7,086 nucleotides of DNA, from the NCBI GenBank assembly GCA_017510875.1, contig JAFWLX010000114.1, forward strand, positions 1 through 7,086, read 5' to 3'. The notes beneath the pieces are model-generated. The model saw nothing but the letters and a program-made list of their open reading frames with translations, made no database searches and was not told the DNA's origin. The position numbers and the translations under genes are program-made. Within the stretch, counting starts at the first letter, position 1, and each line of letters starts with the position of its first letter. The DNA is from Atopobiaceae bacterium. GTDB taxonomy: Bacteria > Actinomycetota > Coriobacteriia > Coriobacteriales > Atopobiaceae. Shown one piece after another: positions 1-6,052 of this stretch.

Positions 1-281
1 CCGCCAAGGTCAAGGCCGTGGCGGGTTCGGCGAAGGGCACCGTCAAGGTCTCCTGGAAGGCCGACAAGGCCGCGACCGGCGGATTCAAGGTGTTCGTCTA
101 CGCCAAGAAGGGCGGCAAGCTCGTCAAGACGAAGGTCGTGAAGTCCGGCGCCACCTCGGCCACCGTCAAGGGCCTCAAGAGCGGTAAGAAGTACTATGTG
201 CGCGTGAGTCCCTACCTCAAGAAGTCCGGCACCACCTACCCCGGTGCCGTCTCCGGCTGGAAGACCGTCAAGGCCAAGTAG
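1..281 (+). CDS. C-terminal end of a cell-surface/secreted protein with a fibronectin type III-like domain (5' partial)
   Basis: The reading frame is already open at position 3 and ends at TAG 279-281, so only about 92 C-terminal residues are visible; the GTG at 18 is internal. The visible part has the strand pattern of a single FN3-like beta sandwich: an early V-K-V-S-W strand, a central F-K-V-F-V-Y strand, an A-T-V-K-G-L turn before Y-Y-V-R-V, and a final S-G-W-K-T-V strand. It is very lysine-rich. Such C-terminal FN3-like domains are common on large secreted or wall-associated proteins of Coriobacteriia and Firmicutes, where they act as spacers or in adhesion. No LPXTG motif or transmembrane anchor follows the domain, so anchoring must depend on something upstream. 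The function of the whole protein cannot be told from this piece. Confidence 0.8.
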   Translation, partial: AKVKAVAGSAKGTVKVSWKADKAATGGFKVFVYAKKGGKLVKTKVVKSGATSATVKGLKSGKKYYVRVSPYLKKSGTTYPGAVSGWKTVKAK

Positions 282-323
282 CCGAACTCTAGGCGCGCGC
301 AAGACCGGGGCCCGTCGCAATTG

Positions 324-369
324 TGAACCGCCTCCCTTTTCTTGGACATGAGAAAAGGGAGGCGGTTCA
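324..369 (+). terminator. Perfect 19-bp hairpin after the FN3 gene, probable (bidirectional) terminator
   Basis: Arms 324-342 and 351-369 are perfectly complementary, with an 8-nt loop (343-350). The hairpin begins 43 nt after the FN3 gene's stop. On the minus strand it also lies downstream of the gene remnant ending at 460, so it could serve both convergent units. The left arm ends in CCCTTTTCT and no uridine tract follows on either strand, so it is not a textbook intrinsic terminator. A shorter inverted repeat (371-377 with 391-397, 13-nt loop) follows directly. The rest of 282-459 shows nothing else I can name. Confidence 0.6.
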
Positions 370-459
370 TTCAGATGAGGTGACTTCAAACATCTGATAT
401 GACAATCTAAAATCTATCGAGCGCGCAAAGATAAGGGTCTCAAAACGGCTATCAGTGGC

Positions 460-759
460 TCAGAACGAAACCGTCCCATCGTATTCCACAGTCACGAAGT
501 CGCAGAACCTCTCGTAGTAGGCCTTCAAGCGCTCGATGTCGCTGGCAATCTCCTTGTCCGTGCAGTTGCCGTCTTGGTCGGTATCCTGCTGGGTGACTTC
601 GGCATCCTCGCGTTGTGGTCAGTCCAGACGCAGGTAGCGGTTCTTTAGCCCGTGTCGCGTGCCGCAAAGCTGATTCTGGAAGAAGTGCTCCAAGTAGAGT
701 GTGTCCTTATGTGCCCAATTGCAAAGACCCATGAGCACGGGCCGGCCATGCCGTGCGGC
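460..759 (-). pseudogene. Remnant of an unrecognised gene, 5'-truncated and interrupted by an in-frame TGA
   Basis: On the minus strand one frame is open from 759 down to 460 except for a single TGA at 621-619. The upstream piece contains N-W-A-H-K-D-T-L-Y-L-E-H-F-F-Q and ends K-N-R-Y-L-R-L-D. The downstream piece continues in the same frame as an acidic stretch (D-T-D-Q-D-G-N) and then I-A-S-D-I-E-R-L-K-A-Y-Y-E-R-F, ending at TGA 462-460. Both halves read like normal protein with biased codons, unlike the competing frames. The nearest ATG (732-730) has no Shine-Dalgarno sequence, and the frame closes at 762-760, so the N-terminus is missing. Two explanations fit: one decayed C-terminal fragment with a nonsense mutation, or two short in-frame pieces. 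I do not recognise the family. Stop readthrough is possible in principle, but I see no sign of it. Confidence 0.45.
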
Positions 760-794
760 TCAACGTGCTGTTGGTATGGATGCGTTTGGGCCAA

Positions 795-829
795 ACGAAA
801 ACAGGCCAGGGCGTATAGCCTCTGGCCTG
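795..829 (-). terminator. Intrinsic terminator of the minus-strand ATPase gene
   Basis: On the minus strand the sequence forms an 8-bp perfect stem (829-822 with 809-802), extended by one G-T and one G-C pair, with an 8-nt loop. It is followed directly by the T-rich run TTTTCGTTT (801-793). It starts about 30 nt after the TAG of the ATPase frame (862-860). This is a good Rho-independent terminator for that gene, and it suggests the 3' end of the ATPase locus is intact even though its 5' end is lost. Confidence 0.7.
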
Positions 830-859
830 CGGCAGAGGCATTTCCACGGACCTAGGATT

Positions 860-2146
860 CTACGCAAAGAAATCGTCAGCGGTAATCTCGCTTTGAACGT
901 TTCCCGCGTAGGAATTATGCGCCAAGCCGTACGGAGTGACGAAGGTTACGTGGATGGTGCTTTTGGTGCCGGTAACGGAACGAAAGTCGTTAACCTTGTG
1001 CCTTACGTTCGCGTCAACTTCTTTTGTGACGCTGTACTCTTGCGTGGAGTATTTCATCTCGCAGAGGTTGATGACCTGATCTCTCCTGTCGATGAGCAGG
1101 TCGATTTGGGACCCGCTGATTCCCTGCTCGGGATCTGCGGCACATCTCCACGTTGAGACGTCTGTGAGCACCCCCGAGATGCCGAGCGCCTTCTTCATTT
1201 CACCAATATGCTGAAGGCAGACCCGTTCGAAGGCAATACCGCACCACGCATTGCGAGCGGGTGTGTTTTCTTGGTTGGACCAGTAATGCTCGTCTGCTGG
1301 GCGTTTCTCTAGGAACTTGTAATGGAAGAGCGTGAAGCTGTCTATGAGCTGGTATACAGCGTTTTTCCGCTCCTTCCCGTACTCCCGGTACTTACGGATG
1401 AACCCGCATTGCTCCAGCTCCTCGAGCTTTGCAGTGAACCCGCCCGAGTTGGTAAGACCCGTTGCCTTGAGGAGCTCTGTCCGTCCCATTCCAGCCTTTC
1501 TGGTTCCGAGCGCCTCGATGATGGCTACATAGCCTTCGGGCCGCTTGAACAACGAGCGAAACAGGTAGCGAAACTCGTCCTTGAGCGGGGCATCGTGAGC
1601 AAAGAAGATACGATCGATGTTCTGGGAGAGGCTCAGTTCCTTGCGCAGGAAGCTCCAGTAGTAGGGAACTCCTCCCATGGCCATATAGCACTCAAGGAGC
1701 TGGTGGTGATTCATAACAATCCCGCGTGATGCCGCGTATTCTGCGCACTCAGCCAAGGTGAAGGGCATCAGGTTGATTTGAGCGGTTAGCCGGTTGTAGA
1801 GCCCTCCCTTGTTGTGGACGACTTTGCTCAACATCCAGGAGGTGGCCGATCCGCATACGATCAGTACGATGTCCTTGCGGGCGGATGCCCAGCCGTTCCA
1901 GAAGCCCTCCAAGGCAGGCATCAGGTCGCTTCTTCCGGAGTCCATCCAGGAGAGCTCGTCGATGAAGACGACTTTGCGATCGTTTCTGGACTTTCGGATG
2001 AGGTCCTTCAGCAGCTCGAACGCCTCGAGCCAGTTGGATGGGCTGTCGAAGTCCTGCAGACCGTATTCTTTTAGGGACGCTGCGAACGCAAAGAGCTGAC
2101 CCTTCGTGCCAGTGTTGGCGTAGCCGGTATGCTGGAAGACGAACAT
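860..2146 (-). CDS. AAA+ ATPase (ATPase_2/DUF234 type) with PD-(D/E)XK-like C-terminus, N-terminally truncated
   Basis: The 428-residue frame matches the archaeal/bacterial ATPase_2 (PF01637) plus DUF234 architecture. Visible motifs are a Walker B-like VVFIDELSW (residues 59-67, D63/E64), a sensor-1-like strand IVLIVCGSATSWM (93-105), and the family's G-G-V-P-Y-Y-W segment (158-164). A winged-helix region follows (about 200-265), then a C-terminal nuclease-like core with D349 and E363-x-K365 in the order expected for PD-(D/E)XK folds. Members of this family normally start about 50 residues earlier with G-R-E and a Walker A G-R-R-R-x-G-K-T segment. Here the frame begins at F-V-F-Q-H-T-G, just after where Walker A should be, and an in-frame TAG lies only four codons upstream of the ATG (2158-2156). 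No Shine-Dalgarno sequence precedes the ATG. Without a P-loop it should not bind ATP normally, so it is probably a pseudogene despite its long open frame. The family's cellular role is poorly defined; genes of this type are often in mobile or accessory regions. Confidence 0.8.
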   Translation of the reverse strand: MFVFQHTGYANTGTKGQLFAFAASLKEYGLQDFDSPSNWLEAFELLKDLIRKSRNDRKVVFIDELSWMDSGRSDLMPALEGFWNGWASARKDIVLIVCGSATSWMLSKVVHNKGGLYNRLTAQINLMPFTLAECAEYAASRGIVMNHHQLLECYMAMGGVPYYWSFLRKELSLSQNIDRIFFAHDAPLKDEFRYLFRSLFKRPEGYVAIIEALGTRKAGMGRTELLKATGLTNSGGFTAKLEELEQCGFIRKYREYGKERKNAVYQLIDSFTLFHYKFLEKRPADEHYWSNQENTPARNAWCGIAFERVCLQHIGEMKKALGISGVLTDVSTWRCAADPEQGISGSQIDLLIDRRDQVINLCEMKYSTQEYSVTKEVDANVRHKVNDFRSVTGTKSTIHVTFVTPYGLAHNSYAGNVQSEITADDFFA

Positions 2147-2351
2147 GCAGTACGCCTATGTCCAAGTGGCCCACACCATCGCCGACCGAAAGACGGAGGA
2201 GCGCGAGTACGCACCGCTCGAGAGGATCGCGGACGGATACCCGAAGTACCTTCTCACCTGCGACAGGCTAACCCAAAGAAGATCGGGCATCTACCACGAG
2301 AACCTCGTGAGGTTCGTCAGCGAGGACAGGCTCTTCCTCCATCAGGTTTAG
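2145..2351 (+). pseudogene. C-terminal stub of a second ATPase (AAA ATPase with DUF4143)
   Basis: The 68-residue frame ends at TAG 2349-2351. It carries the hallmark C-terminus of the AAA_14/DUF4143 family: Y-V-Q-V-A-H-T-I, then D-R-K-T-E-E-R-E-Y, L-E-R-I-A-D-G-Y-P-K-Y-L-L, and finally G-I-Y-H-E-N-L-V-R-F-V. Full-length members are about 400 residues, so roughly 85% is missing, including the whole ATPase domain. The in-frame codons before 2145 are the antisense of the neighbouring minus-strand ATPase, and a TAG occurs at 2121-2123. Homology therefore starts essentially at the junction. The ATG at 2145 overlaps the ATG of the opposite gene and has no ribosome-binding site. It is a relic with no expected function. 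Confidence 0.75.
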
Positions 2352-2357
2352 CGAGCC

Positions 2358-2404
2358 GTTAACGGGGGCACTCATTGAATAATTGTCAAGAGTACCCCCG
2401 TAAC
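2358..2404 (+). terminator. Imperfect GC-rich hairpin after the DUF4143 stub
   Basis: GTTaACGGGGGcACTC (2358-2373) pairs with GAGTaCCCCCGTAAC (2390-2404) with one bulged A, one C-A mismatch and a 16-nt AT-rich loop. A weak T-rich run (AAGTTTCGTTG) follows. It begins 7 nt after the stub's stop codon, so it is probably the surviving terminator of the lost DUF4143 gene. Confidence 0.5.
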
Positions 2405-2600
2405 AAGTTTCGTTGTGTCACCCGTCAGCCCGTAGTGGAAGACTCATATTTTCGGGCTCTTCGGGATTTCTGGTGGGTAGCTCAGCCTATGCCTTCGCGC
2501 AAGAGAGGGAGTCGAACGACAGGCCCCCAGCCCCAGGAAGATGGCCGTCGTGAAGTACTCGACGTTCCCAGATGCAAAAGGGGCAGCCTCTTTTGTATCC
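2405..2600. other. Intergenic stretch with no supported gene; contains a 21-codon frame cut by the palindrome
   Basis: No family could be recognised on either strand. The only suggestive item is a plus-strand frame from ATG 2541, preceded by AGGAAG with almost no spacing. It reads M-A-V-V-K-Y-S-T-F-P-D-A-K and continues for 21 codons until TGA 2604-2606, which lies inside the left arm of the inverted repeat at 2601. This could be the start of a gene interrupted by insertion of that repeat, or chance. The stretch 2490-2520 on the minus strand looks superficially like a tRNA 3' end (GTTCGACTCCC) but has no cloverleaf. Confidence 0.3.
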
Positions 2601-2667
2601 GCCTGAACGAGGGGACAGTCCCCCTGTTCAGTCCCCCTGCTCAGGGGGACTGTCCCCTCGTTCAGGC
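2601..2667. repeat. Perfect 26-bp inverted repeat of the GGGGACAGTCCCC (REP-like) type
   Basis: Arms 2601-2626 and 2642-2667 are perfectly complementary across 26 bp with a 15-nt spacer. The core is GAACGAGGGGACAGTCCCC. The spacer holds a second copy of the left arm's inner 11 nt (CAGTCCCCCTG at 2616-2626 and again at 2629-2639), so the right arm can pair with either copy. Extragenic palindromes with a GGGGACAGTCCCC core are, from general knowledge, dispersed in many bacterial genomes and can be mobilised by REP-associated tyrosine transposases. No transposase is present here. The transcript could also form a strong hairpin that shields the downstream protease gene from upstream readthrough. 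Confidence 0.85.
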
Positions 2668-2670
2668 TTT

Positions 2671-2691
2671 GCTGTCACGAAGAGTGACAGC
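2671..2691 (+). promoter_or_regulatory. Perfect 8-bp hairpin/operator-like inverted repeat upstream of the protease
   Basis: GCTGTCAC (2671-2678) and GTGACAGC (2684-2691) are perfect inverted repeats with a 5-nt spacer (GAAGA), 55 nt upstream of the protease start. As DNA this is a typical dimer-operator layout; as RNA it is a stable short stem in the 5' region. The half-site TGTCAC recurs twice in the divergent promoter region at 6659 and 6723. An A/T-rich element, TAGTATTAAA (2711-2720), lies between it and the gene and could hold a -10 box, but I cannot assign a convincing -35. Confidence 0.4.
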
Positions 2692-2746
2692 TGGGCGATG
2701 ATAGCGCGAGTAGTATTAAAGTGCTTGTACAAAGGCGAGGGAAGGA

Positions 2747-4705
2747 ATGAGAATGATCAAAACCAGGACGACTGCCATCGCCATGGCTGGCGTGCTCACC
2801 GCGAGTCTAGGTCTCGCCGCCTGCGGTGGCAGCAACAACGCCGCCAGCCCTACCGCGGCGACGAATTCCACAGCTTCGGACGTTTCGAATGCTACGGATG
2901 TTCCGGAGTGGGCTGTGGCCGATGAGGAGGCCCAGGCGCAGGACACCACGGCGCAAGCTGAGCTTCCCGCGCAGTACGACATGCGCGAGAAGGGCCTCGT
3001 CACACCGGTAAAGCGGCAGAACCCTTGGGGAACGTGCTGGGCGTTTGGTGTTACCGCCGCGGTTGAGTCCTCGATTCTGTCCGCTACGGACTCAACATAC
3101 GACGAAATAGGGCTCGACCTCTCCGAGAAGCATCTCGCCTACTTTGGGCTTTCCCCCATAACGGAGGACGAGGATCCCGAACAGGCGGGCGAGGGCATTC
3201 ACATGCTGGACGAGAACGCAAAGCCCAACGACATCTACAATTCGGGCGGGAATCCCGTATTCGCGTCCACCCTGCTCTCTTCGGGTGTGGGACCGATTGA
3301 CGAGTCCCTATTCCCTTATCGTGGGGCAGAAGGCATCACGACCTATGACTACATAACTTCAACGGACAAAGAAACCGTCATCCGCGACTACATCGTGCCC
3401 AACTTCGAGTCCTTTACGGGCGGGACGGTTGATGACTACATTGCCAATCACGACGATGCGAACACCGCCGACGAGGCCTATGAGGCGCTGTACAACGCGC
3501 GTGTTGAGCGCTACAAGAACATGAACGAGTACTTTATGGAGGACGACTGGACCATCCCCGAGCTTGGCAAGGATGGCATGTACAACCGTTGGCTCAGCCA
3601 GGGGTTTGTGCTCAAGAACGGAAACATTCTGCCCGACATTCGCACTGCGGAGGGACAAGTCGCTGCCAAGCAAGAGATGCTTGCGGGGCGTGCCGTGGCG
3701 GTCGCTTACATTTCCGACCAATCCATGCCCGACCAGGGTGAGGGAAAGCTCATAAACCTGGACACGTGGGCGCACTTTAGTGGGTCGGAGGACCAGGCAC
3801 TCGCGGCAGAACACGAGGTATGCATCGTGGGTTGGGACGACAACTACGCCAAGGAGAACTTCAACGAGCAGCTGCGCCCCACCATCGACGGCGCATGGCT
3901 CGTCAAGAACAGCTGGGGCTCAGAGACCGACGCGTCCGCCGACGATCTGGGCAACGTGGTCAACAGCGCACCGTGGGGCATCGTGGACGAGAGCGGCAAG
4001 CACACGGGGTACTTCTGGCTTTCCTATCAGGACGGAAGCCTTGCGAAGGCTGAGACCTTCGACTTCTCGGGCGACCAAGACTGGGAGGGTGCCGTCCAAG
4101 CTATGCAGCACGACTACCTGCCCGCAGTGGACCGGTATTACTATCCCGAGCAGCCGAGCGAAGACGTCGTCAGCTCCGCGAACGTGTTCCAGACGCAATA
4201 CGATACTACCCTCAAAAGCGTTGCCATGCATGCGTCCCAAGCCAACACGCGTGTTACCATCGCCCTCTACCGGCTTAACGATGGCGCTACCGAGCCTACC
4301 GACGGTGAGCTTCTCTGGCGCACGACCGAGGAATTCGAGTTCGCCGGCTACCATAGGCTGAGTCTGGACAAAACCATAGCGATCAAGAAGGGCGAGCGCA
4401 TCGCGGCCGTTTCCACAACCTCAAGCGTGGGCGAAGACGGGAAGCGTACTTACGGCACCTCGGTAGCGGTAGGGTCGACGAAAAAGGGGGCTGAGGGCAT
4501 GAGCGAACTCTTCCCGCAGACCCAATATGCCATAGGTGTCGTAAACAAGGGCGAGAGCTACGTCTACGAGAACGGCACATGGAAGGACTGGGCAGACGTG
4601 CTGGCTGAGAAAGATGCGAAGGAGAAGGAGTCTGGCTACGATTTTGCCGGTGCTTTCTCGTTCGACAACTTCGGCATAAAAGTGTTCGCTGAGCCTACGG
4701 TATAG
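2747..4705 (+). CDS. Secreted lipoprotein C1 (papain-family) cysteine protease with lectin-like C-terminal domain
   Basis: The 652-residue protein has a short basic N-terminus, a hydrophobic h-region and a lipobox L-A-A-C (Cys26), so it should be exported by Sec and lipidated. A low-complexity Ala/Ser/Thr/Asn linker follows, then V-P-E-W-A-V (52-57). The protease domain starts near 74 (P-A-Q-Y-D-M-R-E-K-G). Its catalytic set is complete: Gln91 and Cys97 in R-Q-N-P-W-G-T-C-W-A-F, His356 in E-H-E-V-C-I-V-G-W-D, and Asn388 in L-V-K-N-S-W-G. No I29-type inhibitory propeptide precedes it. Residues about 455-650 resemble the Lectin_like (PF18560) domain that accompanies such proteases, probably binding glycans. 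Besides Cys26 and Cys97 the only cysteine is Cys359, so no disulfides are likely in the folded enzyme. Two starts are possible: ATG 2747, or ATG 2753, which is 6 nt after AAGGA and better spaced; the longer form is given and numbered. Expected role: cleavage of host or microbial proteins at the cell surface. Confidence 0.9.
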   Translation: MRMIKTRTTAIAMAGVLTASLGLAACGGSNNAASPTAATNSTASDVSNATDVPEWAVADEEAQAQDTTAQAELPAQYDMREKGLVTPVKRQNPWGTCWAFGVTAAVESSILSATDSTYDEIGLDLSEKHLAYFGLSPITEDEDPEQAGEGIHMLDENAKPNDIYNSGGNPVFASTLLSSGVGPIDESLFPYRGAEGITTYDYITSTDKETVIRDYIVPNFESFTGGTVDDYIANHDDANTADEAYEALYNARVERYKNMNEYFMEDDWTIPELGKDGMYNRWLSQGFVLKNGNILPDIRTAEGQVAAKQEMLAGRAVAVAYISDQSMPDQGEGKLINLDTWAHFSGSEDQALAAEHEVCIVGWDDNYAKENFNEQLRPTIDGAWLVKNSWGSETDASADDLGNVVNSAPWGIVDESGKHTGYFWLSYQDGSLAKAETFDFSGDQDWEGAVQAMQHDYLPAVDRYYYPEQPSEDVVSSANVFQTQYDTTLKSVAMHASQANTRVTIALYRLNDGATEPTDGELLWRTTEEFEFAGYHRLSLDKTIAIKKGERIAAVSTTSSVGEDGKRTYGTSVAVGSTKKGAEGMSELFPQTQYAIGVVNKGESYVYENGTWKDWADVLAEKDAKEKESGYDFAGAFSFDNFGIKVFAEPTV

Positions 4706-4837
4706 TCAGCGTGAGAAAGAATCCGGAAGATGGATGCAAATGAATTTGCAACGCGCCTGGTCGCTGACGAGGATTTCATGCTGGAGGTGATCTCGAGGCG
4801 TTAGGGTGTAGCGCCTTTGGGAGCAGTGCTCGTTAGG
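4706..4837. other. Convergent intergenic region with a 24-codon orphan frame (4730-4804, +)
   Basis: This gap separates the protease stop from the kinase stop on the other strand. A plus-strand frame 4730-4804 encodes 24 residues beginning M-D-A-N-E-F-A-T-R-L and ending E-V-I-S-R-R. GGAAG lies directly against its ATG, too close to be a good ribosome-binding site. The acidic/hydrophobic pattern faintly recalls Nif11-type leader N-termini, but it is far too short to assign. A 7-bp inverted repeat with 2-nt spacing (4735-4750) lies inside it. No convincing intrinsic terminator is visible for either flanking gene. Confidence 0.3.
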
Positions 4838-6052
4838 TTACTTCCAGGGGATGGAAACCGTTACTAGGGTTCCGTCCCCTTCTTTGCTCTGGACGCTCAG
4901 CGTTCCGTCGCATTGCGTCTTTAGACGTTCCCGGATGTTGTCCAGGGCAAAGCCCAGCCTGCCGTCCTCCGGCGGCGTAAAGCCTGGGCCGTTGTCGGTT
5001 ACCACGACCTCTACGCCAGGTCCCGTGTCTCGTGTGGCAACAGACACGCGCAGCGGCCCGGAGTCGGGGTCCAGGCCATGCTTGACGGCGTTCTCAACGA
5101 TGGGCTGCAGCGTGAGGGGCGGGATGCGGAAGAACGTAACCGGCGTGTTGAACTCCACGAGCAGATGGCCCTCGTGGCATGCCTGCTCCACCGCAAGATA
5201 CGCCCGCGTATGCTCAAGCTCCTCGGTGAAGGGAACCGTGCCTTCTTCCACGATGCCGGTAAAGTTCTTCTGAAGATAGCGGGAAAAGTCCAAAATCGTT
5301 TGCTGGGCCTTTTTGGGGTCCTTGGCGCAGAGGTAGTAGATGCTCGTGAGCGTGTTGTGGATGAAGTGGGGACGCATTTGCAGGACGGCAATGCGCGCCT
5401 GCTGCTGCGCCGCCATCTCCTCTTGTGCGAGGTAGCGGCGGACGAGGTCGCTCATGAGGAGAATCTCCTCAACGACTATGCCAATGGAGCTCGTGGAGAG
5501 GAAGAGGAGCAGGAACATGGCGAGAAACAGGGCACGTTGCAAGCCAGGCAACTTCTTCCATCGCCGAAAGAACGCAAACAGGCAGGTTGCCGCGGCCGTG
5601 ATGGTCAAAGCCAGGGCTAGGATGAGCCAGGGCCCAAGGTGAGCCTCTGTGTTGGGTGCGCTGTTTACCTCTCCTGTGAGCTGTGCCAAGAATTCTGCCA
5701 GAACTATCACGCAGGTAAGCACAATCTGGACGCGCATAATCAGGCTCTTCTTGTAGTCCTCGCCGCAGCAGTAGAGAAAATACGCGAATATCAACATGAA
5801 CGGAAGCGGAGCGATTATCACCTCGGCGTTGCGGAATATAAGCAATGCCTCTTGCGTCGCATTGCCGTTGGCGAAAACTGGGTCCAATAGTGCGAATGCA
5901 GAGTGCACGATTGTTGACAGCAGCGTGGCAACACTCAGGCTCGTTGGCCAATGGTCAATGTCGCGTGCGAGGTAGACCAGCACCAGGCCAAACACTCCAA
6001 ACAGGAGCGTCGTTGCGTTAAGCACTGCACCGAAATAAGGGCCTGTCATCAT
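4838..6052 (-). CDS. Membrane sensor histidine kinase, LytS/AgrC-like (His_kinase + HATPase_c)
   Basis: The 404-residue protein has about six hydrophobic segments (roughly 7-29, 38-57, 76-95, 104-124, 141-162 and 173-195) forming a membrane sensor. A short coiled stretch (about 205-225) follows, then a His_kinase-type (PF06580) dimerisation region with the phosphoacceptor His229 in M-R-P-H-F-I-H-N-T-L. The ATP-binding domain has an N-box L-Q-P-I-V-E-N-A-V-K-H-G (Asn321), a G1 box D-N-G-P-G-F (Asp353) and a G2-like G-R-L-G-F-A-L-D-N-I-R-E-R-L. This is the family of LytS/YehU-type and, more distantly, peptide-pheromone sensor kinases. The ATG (6052-6050) overlaps the stop of the upstream regulator as ATGA, so the two are translationally coupled, and the regulator is the obvious phosphotransfer partner. 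The ligand is unknown: there is no large extracellular domain, so sensing is probably within or near the membrane. A second ATG (6049-6047) directly follows the first. Confidence 0.92.
   Translation of the reverse strand: MMTGPYFGAVLNATTLLFGVFGLVLVYLARDIDHWPTSLSVATLLSTIVHSAFALLDPVFANGNATQEALLIFRNAEVIIAPLPFMLIFAYFLYCCGEDYKKSLIMRVQIVLTCVIVLAEFLAQLTGEVNSAPNTEAHLGPWLILALALTITAAATCLFAFFRRWKKLPGLQRALFLAMFLLLFLSTSSIGIVVEEILLMSDLVRRYLAQEEMAAQQQARIAVLQMRPHFIHNTLTSIYYLCAKDPKKAQQTILDFSRYLQKNFTGIVEEGTVPFTEELEHTRAYLAVEQACHEGHLLVEFNTPVTFFRIPPLTLQPIVENAVKHGLDPDSGPLRVSVATRDTGPGVEVVVTDNGPGFTPPEDGRLGFALDNIRERLKTQCDGTLSVQSKEGDGTLVTVSIPWK

Noticed and set aside
701..1729. Plus-strand open frames opposite the ATPase gene (701-1156 and 1322-1729)
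   Set aside because: They are antisense shadows: the minus strand carries recognisable ATPase motifs across the same bases, and these frames show no domain pattern.
2490..2525. tRNA 3' end-like sequence on the minus strand (GTTCGACTCCC followed by TCTCTTGCGC)
   Set aside because: The T-stem does not pair, and no matching acceptor, D or anticodon arms are found upstream. It is at most a degenerate attachment-site relic.
2375..2925. Plus-strand frames running through the palindrome (2375-2701, 2572-2925)
   Set aside because: Their sequence is dominated by the inverted repeat and by a shifted reading of the protease gene; there is no ribosome-binding site or recognisable domain.
3359..4354. 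Long minus-strand frames inside the C1 protease gene (3359-3814 and 3920-4354)
   Set aside because: The sense strand encodes the complete catalytic set and lectin-like region. The antisense frames are by-products of codon bias.
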